A program made the position numbers and the translations under genes. Shown here one piece after another: positions 36,064 through 45,396 of a stretch of 64,000 nt of DNA. Under the pieces are notes generated by a model. The model was not told where the DNA came from and made no database searches. It was given only the letters and a program-made list of their open reading frames with translations. Numbering within the stretch: the stretch's first letter is position 1; every line of letters starts with the position of its first letter. The stretch comes from Erysipelotrichaceae bacterium (lineage in GTDB: Bacteria > Bacillota_I > Bacilli_A > Erysipelotrichales > Coprobacillaceae), in NCBI GenBank assembly GCA_018365815.1, contig JAGZJH010000004.1, positions 1 through 64,000 on the forward strand, written 5' to 3'.

Positions 36064-38820
36064 CTATTTATTGATTACATCATAACAACGTTCGCATAAT
36101 TCATCATCATGCATATCTTCATCATCGAATACACACCAACATCTTGCACAAACATGACCGTTAAATTTTTCAACTTTAATATAGCTTGTTTCAAATTCTT
36201 CAAAACCATCATGTTCATCAGTAACTTCACATTTAGATACAATAAACATTTGTTTTAATGAATCGTTTAATTCTAAAATGTCTTTAAATTCATCTTTTAA
36301 TGAGATTGTTAATTTTGCTTCTAAAGATTTTCCAATTACTTTTTCATTACGTTTATTTTCTAATGCTTTTAAAACATCTTTTCTGACTTCTAAGAATTTC
36401 TCTAATAACGCATTTGCTTTTTGTTCATGTGGTAACTCTAATACTTCTGGTTCTTTTTCTAAAGCAATTGAAGCAGCTTTGTCATCACCAAAGTCAAAGT
36501 AATCATGTAATTCTTCAGTTGTGAATACTAAAATTGGTGCAAATAAACGAGTTAATGCTTTTAAGTTATAATAGAATACAGTTTGAACTTGTCTTCTTCT
36601 TAAATCATCTTCTTTTTCAATGTATAAAATATCTTTTGTAAAGTCACCATAGAAAGCACTTAATGTATTAATCATATAATTTGTCATAATTTGATTTGCT
36701 TCCGCAAAGTCATAGTTTTCATAGGCTTTTTTAGTTTCCACAATCACTTTATTTAATTCTGATAATACATATTCATCTACTAATTCTAATTGATCTAAAG
36801 CAACTAGATGCTTTGTTTTAAAGCCATTTAAATTACCATGTAAAAATCTTAAAGTATTTCTGATTTTACGATAACTTTCAGCCACTTGTTTCATAATTTC
36901 ATCTGAAATACGCACATCTTGTTGATAAGCCACTGAAGCAACCCATAAACGTACAACATCAGCCCCATATTGATTAACTAATTTTACTGGATCAACTGTG
37001 TTTCCTAATGATTTAGACATTTTATTTCCTTTACCATCTAAAACCATTCCATGTGATAAAACAGTTTTATAAGGTGCTTGGTTATAAACTGCCGTTCCGA
37101 TAATTAACGAAGAGTTAAACCACCCACGATATTGATCGCTTCCTTCAAAATATAAATCCATTGGATACTGATTTAAACGTTCTTTCATTACTCCAGTATG
37201 ACTTGATCCAGAATCAAACCAAACATCCATAATATCAGTTTCTTTTTTGAAAATTCCATTTGGTGAGTGTTCATTTGTATATCCTTCAGGCAATAAGAAT
37301 TTTTCATCCTTTTCAAACCAAATATTTGATCCATATTCTCTAAATAAATTAGAAATACGTGTAAATACTTCTTTATCGATAATTGGTGTACCATCTTCGC
37401 AATAGAAAATTGGAATTGGAACTCCCCAAGCACGTTGTCTTGAAATACACCAATCTCCACGATCTTTAATCATGTTGTATAGACGAATATGTCCCCAAGG
37501 GTTAATCCAATTTGTTTTATCGATTTCTTCTAATAATTTATCTCTAATTTTATCAATTGAACAGAACCACTGAGCAGTTGCTCTAAAGATAACCGGTTTT
37601 TTTGTACGCCAATCATGTGGATAAGAGTGAGTAATGAATTCTAATGATAATAAATGTCCCATTTCATCTAATGTTTGTCCAACAATTTTATTTGCTTTAT
37701 CAACGTGTTGTCCTTTTAAAAACTCACCGGCTTCTTCCATCATTAATCCTTTATCATCAACCGGACATAAAATTGGTAAGTTATATTTCATTCCGACATT
37801 AAAGTCATCTACCCCATGACCTGGAGCAGTATGAACACACCCAGTTCCGGCATCTTCTGTAACATGATCACCTAAAACAACTAAAGTATCACGTTTATAA
37901 TAATCATCAATTGAAGCAAATGGATGTGTACAAACAACGTATTCTAATTCTTGTCCTTTAAATGTTTTTAAAACACTGTAATCATCATTTAACTTAAATT
38001 TTTCAAGCAGTTCTTCCACTTTACTTTCAAGCATAATTAATTTACCTTTGCTTGTTTTAACCACCGCATAAACTAAATCTGGATTTAAACAAATTCCAGT
38101 ATTGGCAGGGATGGTCCAAGGTGTTGTTGTCCAAATTACAAATTTTTCATCACCCTCTAATATCCCTTTTCCATCTTTAACATCAAATGTCACGAAAATA
38201 GTTGGTGATTTTACGTCGTAGTATTCAATTTCAGCTTCTGCTAAAGCAGACTCAGATGAATAAGACCAATATACCGGTTTTTTTCCTTTGTAAATTAAAC
38301 CATCTAATGCCATTGAAGCAAATACATTAATTTGATTCGCTTCAAAAGCTGGATCTAAAGTGACATATGGGTGATGATAATCCGCCATTGTTCCCATACG
38401 AACTAATTGTTCTTTTTGCTTTTCAACTTGTTGTAAAGCATATTCTTTACATTTTTCTCTAAAATCTGCCACGCTCATTTCTTTACGGTTAACTCCTAAT
38501 TTTTGAATTGCAGTTTCAATAGGTAAACCATGAGTATCCCACCCGGGAATAAAATGAACATAATGACCTGTCATTTGTTTATATCTAACAATAATATCTT
38601 TAATGACCTTATTTAACATATGACCTATATGCATATTTCCATTTGCATATGGTGGACCGTCATGAAAAGCAAATGGTTTATTTTCTTTAGTTGCTTGTTC
38701 AACTAATTCAAATAAATTCATTTCTTCCCAACGATCAATAAATTTCGGTTCTTTTTTAGTTAAATTTCCTCTCATTTCAAAATCGGTTTTAGGCATTAAT
38801 AAGGTATCTTTGTAATTCAT
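36064..38820 (-). CDS. ileS: Isoleucyl-tRNA synthetase
   Basis: This class I synthetase charges tRNA-Ile and edits valine. The 918-residue protein contains HIGH at 64-67 (PYANGNMHIGH), the CP1 editing domain, KMSKS near 600 ([12 protein letters not shown]), the anticodon-binding domain, and a C-terminal four-Cys zinc site (CARCWC...CERC). The zinc-bearing form is the bacterial type usually sensitive to mupirocin, a family-level statement. An isoleucine T-box leader precedes it; a terminator follows. It comes after divIVA as in Bacillus. Confidence 0.97.
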   Translation of the reverse strand: MNYKDTLLMPKTDFEMRGNLTKKEPKFIDRWEEMNLFELVEQATKENKPFAFHDGPPYANGNMHIGHMLNKVIKDIIVRYKQMTGHYVHFIPGWDTHGLPIETAIQKLGVNRKEMSVADFREKCKEYALQQVEKQKEQLVRMGTMADYHHPYVTLDPAFEANQINVFASMALDGLIYKGKKPVYWSYSSESALAEAEIEYYDVKSPTIFVTFDVKDGKGILEGDEKFVIWTTTPWTIPANTGICLNPDLVYAVVKTSKGKLIMLESKVEELLEKFKLNDDYSVLKTFKGQELEYVVCTHPFASIDDYYKRDTLVVLGDHVTEDAGTGCVHTAPGHGVDDFNVGMKYNLPILCPVDDKGLMMEEAGEFLKGQHVDKANKIVGQTLDEMGHLLSLEFITHSYPHDWRTKKPVIFRATAQWFCSIDKIRDKLLEEIDKTNWINPWGHIRLYNMIKDRGDWCISRQRAWGVPIPIFYCEDGTPIIDKEVFTRISNLFREYGSNIWFEKDEKFLLPEGYTNEHSPNGIFKKETDIMDVWFDSGSSHTGVMKERLNQYPMDLYFEGSDQYRGWFNSSLIIGTAVYNQAPYKTVLSHGMVLDGKGNKMSKSLGNTVDPVKLVNQYGADVVRLWVASVAYQQDVRISDEIMKQVAESYRKIRNTLRFLHGNLNGFKTKHLVALDQLELVDEYVLSELNKVIVETKKAYENYDFAEANQIMTNYMINTLSAFYGDFTKDILYIEKEDDLRRRQVQTVFYYNLKALTRLFAPILVFTTEELHDYFDFGDDKAASIALEKEPEVLELPHEQKANALLEKFLEVRKDVLKALENKRNEKVIGKSLEAKLTISLKDEFKDILELNDSLKQMFIVSKCEVTDEHDGFEEFETSYIKVEKFNGHVCARCWCVFDDEDMHDDELCERCYDVINK

Positions 38821-38839
38821 AATTTTCCTCCTTTAAAAT

Positions 38840-39043
38840 AAAAAAAGACCTCCTAAAAAGGACGTCTTAACGCGGTACCACCTTTATTCATGACTTATCA
38901 TGCACTCAATGTCTTAACGCGACCAACGGCACACCTCTACTTTATTCAAGGGGCAGCTCCAGAGCGATTCGATATTACTTTCCATATCAGTTTCCACCAA
39001 ACACTGACTCTCTATTATTTCCACTAATATCCTGTCTCTTTCA
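38840..39043 (-). promoter_or_regulatory. T-box leader of ileS, isoleucine specificity
   Basis: On the minus strand: stem I beginning GATGAAAGAGAC at the divIVA stop, apical loop, a specifier ATC (Ile) at 38966-38968 directly before the basal arm CTCT, the antiterminator AAGGTGGTACCGCG (~38871-38884), and a terminator (GACGTCCTTTTTAGGAGGTC then T run at 38840-38846). The specifier stands in the same relation to the basal stem as the GTA of the valine leader. Confidence 0.93.
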
Positions 39044-39481
39044 TCACTTTTCTTCTTTTGATTCATTAATCAAATAAAACACTTCAGATTGATCAATGGT
39101 ATCAATTAAATCCTTAGACATCTTTTCAACACTTGCCCTAAAAGCAATTGCTTGATCTTTATAACCTTCGACTTCGTTATTCAAATCGCGAACATAGTCT
39201 AAAGATTCTTTTAAAATCATATTGGCGTTTCTTTTTGCTTTTTCAATTAACTCACTGGCTTCTTTTAAAGCTAAACGCGCAATTTCTTCATTTGTTTTTT
39301 CATTAATATTAACTCTATGGCTCAGTAAAGCATTTTGTTCAGTTAATGAAGACTTTTCTTTGCTCAATTTAGAAATCTCCAAATCTTTATTGTCAATTAA
39401 CAACTGAAGATTTTCAATCGTTTGATCCACTTCACGTTTGTTATAGCCAAAAAGCTGCTTTTTAAACTGATGATTATTCAT
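39044..39481 (-). CDS. divIVA: DivIVA polar/septal scaffold protein
   Basis: DivIVA binds curved membrane at poles and septa, placing Min proteins and, in sporulation, the chromosome origin. The 145-residue product starts with the lipid-binding domain motif FKKQLFGYNKREVDQTIENL and continues as coiled coil (~20-75 and 80-125). ATG 39481 is 9 bp downstream of the ylmH stop. Its stop codon abuts the ileS T-box, leaving no space for a promoter, so ileS is either read through from here or has a promoter within divIVA. Confidence 0.92.
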   Translation of the reverse strand: MNNHQFKKQLFGYNKREVDQTIENLQLLIDNKDLEISKLSKEKSSLTEQNALLSHRVNINEKTNEEIARLALKEASELIEKAKRNANMILKESLDYVRDLNNEVEGYKDQAIAFRASVEKMSKDLIDTIDQSEVFYLINESKEEK

Positions 39482-39490
39482 GCTTTCACC

Positions 39491-40255
39491 TCACTTATAG
39501 AAATACCCCTCAATCACATGATTGCCTTGTTTTGTTGTTCTATCTAAAAACTCCACTCGTACACGACCATGCTTCTTAAACGATATTACATCACTATTAT
39601 TACACAAAAATTTGTTTTCTACAACCACTTTATGATTAACTTTCACAAATCCCGATTGAATATATCGGTTTACCTCATTTCTTGATAAATGATACAAATT
39701 TGCAAGCAGTGTATCTAAACGATAAGAAGACACAAAAAAAGTCTTCACTCGATACTCAATTTTAGATTCGATTTTACGATTTGTGATTTCTAAACGAACA
39801 CTAGCATTTTTAATACTTTCTAATTCAACGCTCAATAAATCACTAATTGCCTTATCACACGCAAAAAATATTCCATCATGAATAACAATATCACCAAAAC
39901 GTTCTCGCTTAATCCCTTTTGACATCATTGCACCTAATACATCTGAATGTGTTAAGGTTGAAAATTTACTGGCATATTTGACTTCAAAAATAATAATTTC
40001 GAAATCTTCTTGATTAATTTTATAATACGATGGTGCGATGATACAACGTTTCATTTCACTATTTTCAATTCCACCTTCAAACATGACTTGAAGGTCTTTT
40101 TGATGATTCACTAACGAAAGTACAATACGTTGATGATAAGGAGATAAAAACTCAGTTAAACAAGGCATTTGATATTCATCTGCTTTACTTATTAATCCTA
40201 TCACCTTTTTAACAAATTCTTCTTCTCCTTTAAAATGATCAAATAGATATTCCAT
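39491..40255 (-). CDS. ylmH: YlmH S4-domain RNA-binding protein
   Basis: YlmH belongs to the division-associated ylm cluster and its homologues act in rescue of stalled ribosome nascent chains. The 254-residue protein has an N-terminal YlmH domain (FKGEEEFVKKVIGLISKA...PYHQRIVLSL) and a C-terminal S4 domain (~180-240: YRLDTLLANLYHLSRNEVNRY, VKVNHKVV). The start follows a terminator-like hairpin after sepF. The gene order sepF-ylmH-divIVA-ileS is that of Bacillus minus ylmG. Confidence 0.92.
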   Translation of the reverse strand: MEYLFDHFKGEEEFVKKVIGLISKADEYQMPCLTEFLSPYHQRIVLSLVNHQKDLQVMFEGGIENSEMKRCIIAPSYYKINQEDFEIIIFEVKYASKFSTLTHSDVLGAMMSKGIKRERFGDIVIHDGIFFACDKAISDLLSVELESIKNASVRLEITNRKIESKIEYRVKTFFVSSYRLDTLLANLYHLSRNEVNRYIQSGFVKVNHKVVVENKFLCNNSDVISFKKHGRVRVEFLDRTTKQGNHVIEGYFYK

Positions 40256-40258
40256 ATA

Positions 40259-40282
40259 AAAAAGAAGCTTGAAGCTCCTTAC
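40259..40282 (-). terminator. Terminator after sepF
   Basis: AGGAGCTTCAAGCTTCT forms a stem with one mismatch and is followed by TTTTTTAT on the minus strand, just upstream of ylmH. Confidence 0.6.
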
Positions 40283-40283
40283 A

Positions 40284-40712
40284 TTATCCTTCTAAATCTT
40301 CAGAATCTTCCATTGTAATCGAACCATCAACACCAATATTTTTAGGTGTACATAAGAAGATTTTAGGACCGATTTTTTGAATGTCACCATCAATTGCAAA
40401 AATAACACCACTTAAAAAGTCAATCACACGTTTAGATTGTTCTTTTTGTAAACGATGTAAATTTACCACTGCTGCTTTTTTTTGTTTTAAAAATGTTGCA
40501 ATTTCTTGTGTTTCACCATATGCTCTAGGTTCAAAAAGAACTAATTGACTATCTTTATTTGCTCCAAACTTTTTAACAGCTTCACTTGTTCTAGCTGAAT
40601 GAGGTTTTTCAAAAATACTACTTGTTTTTGGGTCTGCATCAACTTCTTCTGAAAAATTTTCTTCATATTCTTCTTCATCTGTTGCGAAAATCCAATCCTT
40701 TAATTTACCCAT
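40284..40712 (-). CDS. sepF: SepF, FtsZ-bundling division protein
   Basis: SepF anchors FtsZ filaments to the membrane and organises them in rings. The 142-residue product has an N-terminal amphipathic start (MGKLKDWIFA), an acidic linker, and the SepF domain (~55-135) with FEPRAYGETQEIATFL, VNLHRLQKEQSKRVIDFLSG, and FLCTPKNIGV. ATG follows AGGAGG. The spacing suggests a single transcript with the upstream ylmC-like gene or its own promoter in the 62-bp gap. Confidence 0.94.
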   Translation of the reverse strand: MGKLKDWIFATDEEEYEENFSEEVDADPKTSSIFEKPHSARTSEAVKKFGANKDSQLVLFEPRAYGETQEIATFLKQKKAAVVNLHRLQKEQSKRVIDFLSGVIFAIDGDIQKIGPKIFLCTPKNIGVDGSITMEDSEDLEG

Positions 40713-40774
40713 AACATTTCCTCCTAATGAAAATTCGTATATATTATAACACAGATTTAGAAAAACACAAACTG

Positions 40775-41014
40775 CTAACTACAAATATTCACTAAAATAA
40801 CGTCTTTTCCAATAGAAATAATATTATTAATAGGAATTTCGATGAAACAAGGTTCTTTAAAAAATCTTAAATAGTTAAAAATCCCCTTTTTTTCAACTAT
40901 AATTGCACATATTCTAGCACATTCTGGATCTATTTCAATATCACAAACAAATCCAATTTTACAGCCCGTTTCAATATTAATTACATCCTTACATTGAAGT
41001 TCTATTAATCTCAT
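40775..41014 (-). CDS. ylmC: YlmC/YmxH-type PRC-barrel protein
   Basis: This is a 79-residue single PRC-barrel protein: LIELQCKDVINIETGCKIGFVCDIEID opening strand pattern (first 20 residues shown only in part), CARICAIIVEKKG, and IPINNIISIGKDVILVN. In spore formers the family lies next to sigG and is thought to have a sporulation or division role, not defined. ATG follows AGGAGG. It stands 45 bp downstream of sigG. Confidence 0.88.
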   Translation of the reverse strand: MRLIELQCKDVINIETGCKIGFVCDIEIDPECARICAIIVEKKGIFNYLRFFKEPCFIEIPINNIISIGKDVILVNICS

Positions 41015-41059
41015 TATCTAACCTCCTATTATAGTATATTAATAAGAAGTTAATTTATA

Positions 41060-41839
41060 TCAACTCATTAACTGTTTTAAATGAAATATTACATTTTTCT
41101 CCAATCTAGAAACTTGAGCTTGACTGACATTTAACGTATTAGCAATTTCACTTTGCGTTTTATCTAAATAATAACGTTCATTAATAATCCATTTTTCTTT
41201 TTCATTTAATTGCTTTAAAGCATCTATTAGTGCCATTTTATCAAAAACTAAATTCATATCTTTACTTTTATCAAATAATTGATCAATTAAATTGATTTTT
41301 TCACTTTCTACACCTTTAGGTTGTTCAAATATCGACTGAACACATTGCGTTGAACCTATCGCCTCATTGACTTCTTTTTCACTTAATCCAGTCATTTTTA
41401 CGACTTCATCTAAACTAGGTTCTTTATGATTTTTGTTCATAAATTCTTCTTTTTTGCTCATAATTAAATAAGCATGATCTCTTAATGTTCGTGATATTTT
41501 AATTGGTGAAAAATCTCTTAAATATCGTTTAATTTCACCGATAATTAATGGTACAGCGTATGTAGAAAACTGTACATCTACTTCTAAATTAAAATGATCA
41601 ATAGCTTTAATCAAACCTACTACTCCAATTTGAAATAAATCGTCCATGTTATCTGTACGTTTTGAATAGCGTGAAACAATACTTAACACTAACTTTAAAT
41701 TTCCTAAAATCATTGTTTCTCTTAACTTTTCATCACCATTTTGGCGATACAACGCTAATAATTTTTTCATTTCATGACTTTTTAATACTGTTAAACTACC
41801 TGTATTAATTCCTGATATATCGACTTTATATTTCGACAT
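41060..41839 (-). CDS. sigG: Forespore sigma factor SigG
   Basis: SigG is the late forespore sigma factor. The 259-residue protein begins with the typical VDISGINTGSLTVLKSHEM and has regions 2 (RDNMDDLFQIGVVGLIKA-like text at ~68-85, here KRTDNMDDLFQIGVVGLI), 3 and 4 (TQSEIANTLNVSQAQVSRLEK, ~228-248). The N-terminal segment needed for anti-sigma binding is present. ATG follows AGGAGTGG. It follows sigE after an intrinsic terminator, so it must be transcribed from its own, presumably forespore-specific, promoter, which could not be identified. Confidence 0.94.
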   Translation of the reverse strand: MSKYKVDISGINTGSLTVLKSHEMKKLLALYRQNGDEKLRETMILGNLKLVLSIVSRYSKRTDNMDDLFQIGVVGLIKAIDHFNLEVDVQFSTYAVPLIIGEIKRYLRDFSPIKISRTLRDHAYLIMSKKEEFMNKNHKEPSLDEVVKMTGLSEKEVNEAIGSTQCVQSIFEQPKGVESEKINLIDQLFDKSKDMNLVFDKMALIDALKQLNEKEKWIINERYYLDKTQSEIANTLNVSQAQVSRLEKNVIFHLKQLMS

Positions 41840-41896
41840 ATAACCACTCCTTTTGTTTACATCAGTAGTTTTAACTATTATTTTGTCATTTAAACT

Positions 41897-41927
41897 ATAA
41901 AAAAAGAAATTTCTGTTGAAATTTCTT
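41897..41927 (-). terminator. Terminator of sigE
   Basis: Perfect 10-bp arms AAGAAATTTC and GAAATTTCTT (41904-41913, 41918-41927) are followed by a T7 run on the minus strand. It separates spoIIGA-sigE from sigG. Confidence 0.85.
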
Positions 41928-42621
41928 AAATAGGTGTTTTATTTAATTTATTACGTAATTTTTTAATCACTTTTTTTTCTAATCTAGAAATATAAGATTG
42001 TGATATTCCTAATAAATCTGCGACATCTTTTTGTGTTAATTCATTTTTACCAGTAAGTCCATAACGCATTAAAAGAATATTGCGTTCACGTTCATTTAAT
42101 TCTTTTAACGCTTCATAAAGTTGCTCACGTTGTTCATTACCCTCAATTTCCTTGTTGATAATATCAATATCCGTTCCAATAATATCTGAAAGTAATAATT
42201 CATTGCCATCATAATCGACATTTAATGGTTCGTCTAATGATATTTCATATCGAATGCGATTGTTCTTTCTTAAAAACATGAGTATTTCATTTTCAATACA
42301 ACGTGAAGCATAGGTCGCCAATTTTATATTTTTATCCATTTTAAATGTATTGACCGCTTTAATTAATCCAATTGTACCAATACTGATTAAATCTTCAATT
42401 CCTCCATTATTAGCATTGTCGTATTTTTTAGCGACGTAAACAACTAATCTTAAATTATGTTCTATGAGTTTATCTCTTGCACTGGTTGACCCTTTTTCTA
42501 ATGCTACTAAAGCTTCTAACTCATCACTCGCATTTAGCGGTGAAGGTAATACATCATTACGTCCGATATAAAACAACGTATCTGACTTCAACCACTTCAT
42601 TATTAAATGAATTATATTCAT
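41926..42621 (-). CDS. sigE: Mother-cell sigma factor SigE (pro-protein)
   Basis: SigE governs early mother-cell genes. The 231-residue product carries a ~20-residue hydrophobic-amphipathic pro-sequence ([20 protein letters not shown]) ahead of [13 protein letters not shown], the point where SpoIIGA cleaves in Bacillus. Region 2 has [21 protein letters not shown], and region 4 has [23 protein letters not shown]. The start lies 4 bp after the spoIIGA stop, so protease and substrate are cotranslated. Confidence 0.95.
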   Translation of the reverse strand: MNIIHLIMKWLKSDTLFYIGRNDVLPSPLNASDELEALVALEKGSTSARDKLIEHNLRLVVYVAKKYDNANNGGIEDLISIGTIGLIKAVNTFKMDKNIKLATYASRCIENEILMFLRKNNRIRYEISLDEPLNVDYDGNELLLSDIIGTDIDIINKEIEGNEQREQLYEALKELNERERNILLMRYGLTGKNELTQKDVADLLGISQSYISRLEKKVIKKLRNKLNKTPI

Positions 42622-42625
42622 CTTT

Positions 42626-43360
42626 TCACCCCTTATATAATAATGCTACATTAAGTAATACATCGTAATCATCACTAAATTTAGAGACTTGTCCTATATA
42701 AAGATCATTATAAACTTCGTCATTAATTTTTATTTTTTTTAAATAAACTAAGGGGACTTCACTTATTCCATTGACACTTTTAATTTGCATTGAGGAAGTG
42801 GGCGGTTCACTAAATTTAAGTTGATTGATAAAAATCACCGGTTTTCCTAAATAGGTCACGTGATTTCCGGTATCTAAAAAGGCTTTTAAATCATAATTTT
42901 GTTTGTTATTTTGAAACTGAATTTGATAATAAAGCTGTTGTAATGCTAAACGACGTTTTAAAAGAAAACTGTGTATGAAATAACATAGAAATATGATAAG
43001 TAATAAAACAATCGTCCATATCCCATTTTTAAATATAAGATAAACGCCATTTTGATAACCACTAAAAGAATTTAACTGTAATAATGAAAATATAAATACA
43101 AAATATGAAATCATGTAACACAAATAAAATTGTAAAACTTTCTTTTTAAAGATAAACAGGTGAATGATGAAAATATAAATGTAAATAAATACTATTGGTA
43201 TATTGATATACATATTAAAGGAAATTAATGACATTGATAATGTGTGAAACATTGTCGCTTTTAAAGAAAGAAATTGATTGACTAAAATTATAGCTGAAAT
43301 GAAACTTAACAAGTGAATAATCATTTGTTCAAGAATAACAATTTCAATATATATTTCCAT
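42626..43360 (-). CDS. spoIIGA: SpoIIGA sporulation aspartic protease
   Basis: SpoIIGA sits in the septum and cleaves pro-SigE. The 244-residue protein has five N-terminal membrane helices (~8-135) and a C-terminal retropepsin-like domain with the catalytic [15 protein letters not shown] (Asp ~163), and [10 protein letters not shown] as the flap region. ATG 43360 follows GGGGTGAAGAG; a start six codons earlier lacks a site. The gap upstream holds a 17-bp motif shared with the dockerin promoter region and a TGTCGA element (~43407) resembling part of a Spo0A box. Confidence 0.92.
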   Translation of the reverse strand: MEIYIEIVILEQMIIHLLSFISAIILVNQFLSLKATMFHTLSMSLISFNMYINIPIVFIYIYIFIIHLFIFKKKVLQFYLCYMISYFVFIFSLLQLNSFSGYQNGVYLIFKNGIWTIVLLLIIFLCYFIHSFLLKRRLALQQLYYQIQFQNNKQNYDLKAFLDTGNHVTYLGKPVIFINQLKFSEPPTSSMQIKSVNGISEVPLVYLKKIKINDEVYNDLYIGQVSKFSDDYDVLLNVALLYKG

Positions 43361-43382
43361 CTCTTCACCCCATTTCAATCTT

Positions 43383-43399
43383 AAATCATTCGAGTTAAA
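43383..43399. promoter_or_regulatory. 17-bp motif upstream of spoIIGA, repeated at 6397-6413
   Basis: AAATCATTCGAGTTAAA occurs here and, identically, upstream of the dockerin gene. Its complement contains ACTCGAATGAT, distantly like the Spo0A box TGTCGAANNT. The function is unknown. Confidence 0.4.
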
Positions 43400-43424
43400 A
43401 AAACTGTCGATTTAATGAGTGAAG

Positions 43425-43455
43425 TAAAAAAATCGTGAAGTATTTTTTCACGATT
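43425..43455 (-). terminator. Terminator of proC
   Basis: Arms ATCGTGAA and TTCACGAT (43431-43438 and ~43446-43453) are followed by TTTTTTTAC on the minus strand. Confidence 0.75.
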
Positions 43456-43457
43456 AA

Positions 43458-44234
43458 TTAATGATGGTAGGCTTTATCAATGGCAGCCATAATGGCATAA
43501 CGAAATTTTTGTTTTTCTAATTCATTAACTCCTAAAATAGTAGAGCCTAAAGGAGAACATACTTGATCTTTTAAAATTGCAGGGTGTAAATCGGTTTCTA
43601 ATTGCATAGTTCCTGCTCCTTTAATTGTTTGACTGGCAAGTTTATAGGCCATGTCTCGATTTAATCCATGTGTGACACCAATATCAGCCATTGCTTCAAT
43701 TAACATATAAATATATGCTGGTGAACAACCGCTTATACAACCACCGATATTCATTAAATGAGACGGAAGCACTTCTGTTTTTCCAACACTTTGAAAAAGC
43801 CCTTCAACAAATTGAAACTCTGTTGACGTTAGATTATGTTTTTCTTCAATTAAAGACATTCCTTCACCTACTAAACAAGGGGTATTAGGCATAACAAAAA
43901 TATGCCTTGTAGATAAGTCTAAAATTTCGTTATATTTTTCAAAGTCGTACCCTAAAGCAATTGAAATTAACGCTTTATTTTTAAAGCAAATTTGATATTG
44001 TTTAAAAAAATCATCTATTTGATACGGTTTTATACCTAACATGATAATATTGCATTTATTTACAAGCATTTCTACATCTTGAGCAACATTTACATGATAA
44101 TGGTTTGTTATTTTATTTATTTGTTCTTGATTAATGTCATAAATCATCACATCATTTTCTGTTAAAAAATTTTGCTTTAACGCTCCAATAAGAATTGAAC
44201 TTGCCATATTTCCTACTCCAATAAATCCAATCAT
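43458..44234 (-). CDS. proC: Pyrroline-5-carboxylate reductase
   Basis: It makes proline from pyrroline-5-carboxylate with NAD(P)H. The 258-residue protein begins with the Rossmann motif IGFIGVGNMASSILIGAL and has IKPYQID, MPNTPCLVGEGMS (~132) and the C-terminal signature YKLASQTIKGAGTM (~205-220). The family is usually 265-275 residues, so it is slightly short but complete. The gene sits between ftsZ and spoIIGA, where Bacillus has bpr, and is flanked by terminators, so it is an inserted, independent unit. Confidence 0.94.
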   Translation of the reverse strand: MIGFIGVGNMASSILIGALKQNFLTENDVMIYDINQEQINKITNHYHVNVAQDVEMLVNKCNIIMLGIKPYQIDDFFKQYQICFKNKALISIALGYDFEKYNEILDLSTRHIFVMPNTPCLVGEGMSLIEEKHNLTSTEFQFVEGLFQSVGKTEVLPSHLMNIGGCISGCSPAYIYMLIEAMADIGVTHGLNRDMAYKLASQTIKGAGTMQLETDLHPAILKDQVCSPLGSTILGVNELEKQKFRYAIMAAIDKAYHH

Positions 44235-44250
44235 ATTTTCCTCCTAATAA

Positions 44251-44271
44251 AAAAAGCTAAATCAATAGCTT
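44251..44271 (-). terminator. Terminator of ftsZ
   Basis: Arms AAGCTA and TAGCTT at 44254-44259 and 44266-44271 are followed by a T7 run on the minus strand, directly after the ftsZ stop. Confidence 0.75.
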
Positions 44272-44272
44272 T

Positions 44273-45382
44273 TTATCTTCTTGATTGTAAAAATACTGAA
44301 TATTCTTCATCGTCATCTTCATCATCTTCAATTGGTGTCGGTTGACGGCGTGAATTAACTGGTACAGTAGATTCAAAACGAGGTGATGTTGTTCTAACAC
44401 CCGGTTTTGTTCCAAATGAAGGTACTGTATTTTCAACATTTTCTTCAAAACCAGTTGCGATTACTGTCACAATGACATTGTCATCTAAATTTTCATTAAT
44501 CGCTACCCCAAAAATTGTATTTAAATCATTACCTACAGCATCTCTAATGACTTCTACTGCTGTGTTGGCTTCATATAATGATAATGTTTCTCCACCAGTA
44601 ACATTAATAATTGCATCTCTTGCCCCTTCAATAGAAACTTCTAATAAAGGTGATGAAATGGCACGTTGAGCCGCTTCAACAGCTTTGTTTTCGCCATTAG
44701 CCATTCCAATTCCAATTAAGGCTTTTCCTTTTTCTGCCATTACTGATTTAATATCAGCAAAGTCTAAGTTAATAAAAGCAGGAATTGCAATTAAATCTGT
44801 AATTGTTTGGACCCCTTGACGCAAAACATTGTCAGCTTCTCTAAACGATTCTCTTAATGGTTTATTTCCAATAATTTCTAATAAACGGTCATTTGATACA
44901 ATAATAATTGAATCTACATTTTCAGAAAATTCTTCAATTCCTTGAAGTGCTTGATTCGCACGTTTTGGTCCTTCAAAACTAAATGGTTTTGTCACTACCC
45001 CAACTGTTAATGCCCCTAAATCTTTAGCGATTTTAGCGATAACTGGAGCAGCACCGGTTCCTGTTCCACCACCCATTCCGGCAGCAACGAAAATCATATT
45101 AGCACCTTGCAAAGCGCTTCTAATTTCATCTTCAGATTCTTGAGCAGCTTTACGCCCAATTTCAGGATTTCCCCCTGCTCCTAAACCTTGTGTTAATTCT
45201 TTTCCTAAAACAATTTGATTTTCTACATTAATTCCTTTAAGAATTTGAGCATCGGTATTGGCTACATAAAATTCTACACCTTGAACACCATCACCAACCA
45301 TGCGATTAACGGCATTACAACCACCGCCACCAACACCGATGACTTTAATTTTTGCTACTGATTGTACTTCATTCATATCCAT
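44273..45382 (-). CDS. ftsZ: Cell division GTPase FtsZ
   Basis: FtsZ is a tubulin-like GTPase forming the division ring. The 369 residues include [15 protein letters not shown] (16-30), the tubulin signature GGGTGTG at 104-110, [11 protein letters not shown] in the T7 region, and a C-terminal tail with a linker and a terminal [10 protein letters not shown] in place of the usual conserved FtsA/SepF-binding peptide DIPxFLR; the Phe-Leu core is kept. ATG 45382 follows GGAGGAAATATT. It is 14 bp after the ftsA stop, so the two are one operon. Confidence 0.97.
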   Translation of the reverse strand: MDMNEVQSVAKIKVIGVGGGGCNAVNRMVGDGVQGVEFYVANTDAQILKGINVENQIVLGKELTQGLGAGGNPEIGRKAAQESEDEIRSALQGANMIFVAAGMGGGTGTGAAPVIAKIAKDLGALTVGVVTKPFSFEGPKRANQALQGIEEFSENVDSIIIVSNDRLLEIIGNKPLRESFREADNVLRQGVQTITDLIAIPAFINLDFADIKSVMAEKGKALIGIGMANGENKAVEAAQRAISSPLLEVSIEGARDAIINVTGGETLSLYEANTAVEVIRDAVGNDLNTIFGVAINENLDDNVIVTVIATGFEENVENTVPSFGTKPGVRTTSPRFESTVPVNSRRQPTPIEDDEDDDEEYSVFLQSRR

Positions 45383-45396
45383 AATATTTCCTCCAT

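Noticed and set aside
37188..37460. Open frame of 90 codons within ileS on the same strand
   Set aside because: It is a shadow frame inside the intact ileS gene.
41840..41895. Forespore (sigma-F/G) promoter before sigG
   Set aside because: No convincing pair of -35 and -10 elements was visible; it is left unannotated.
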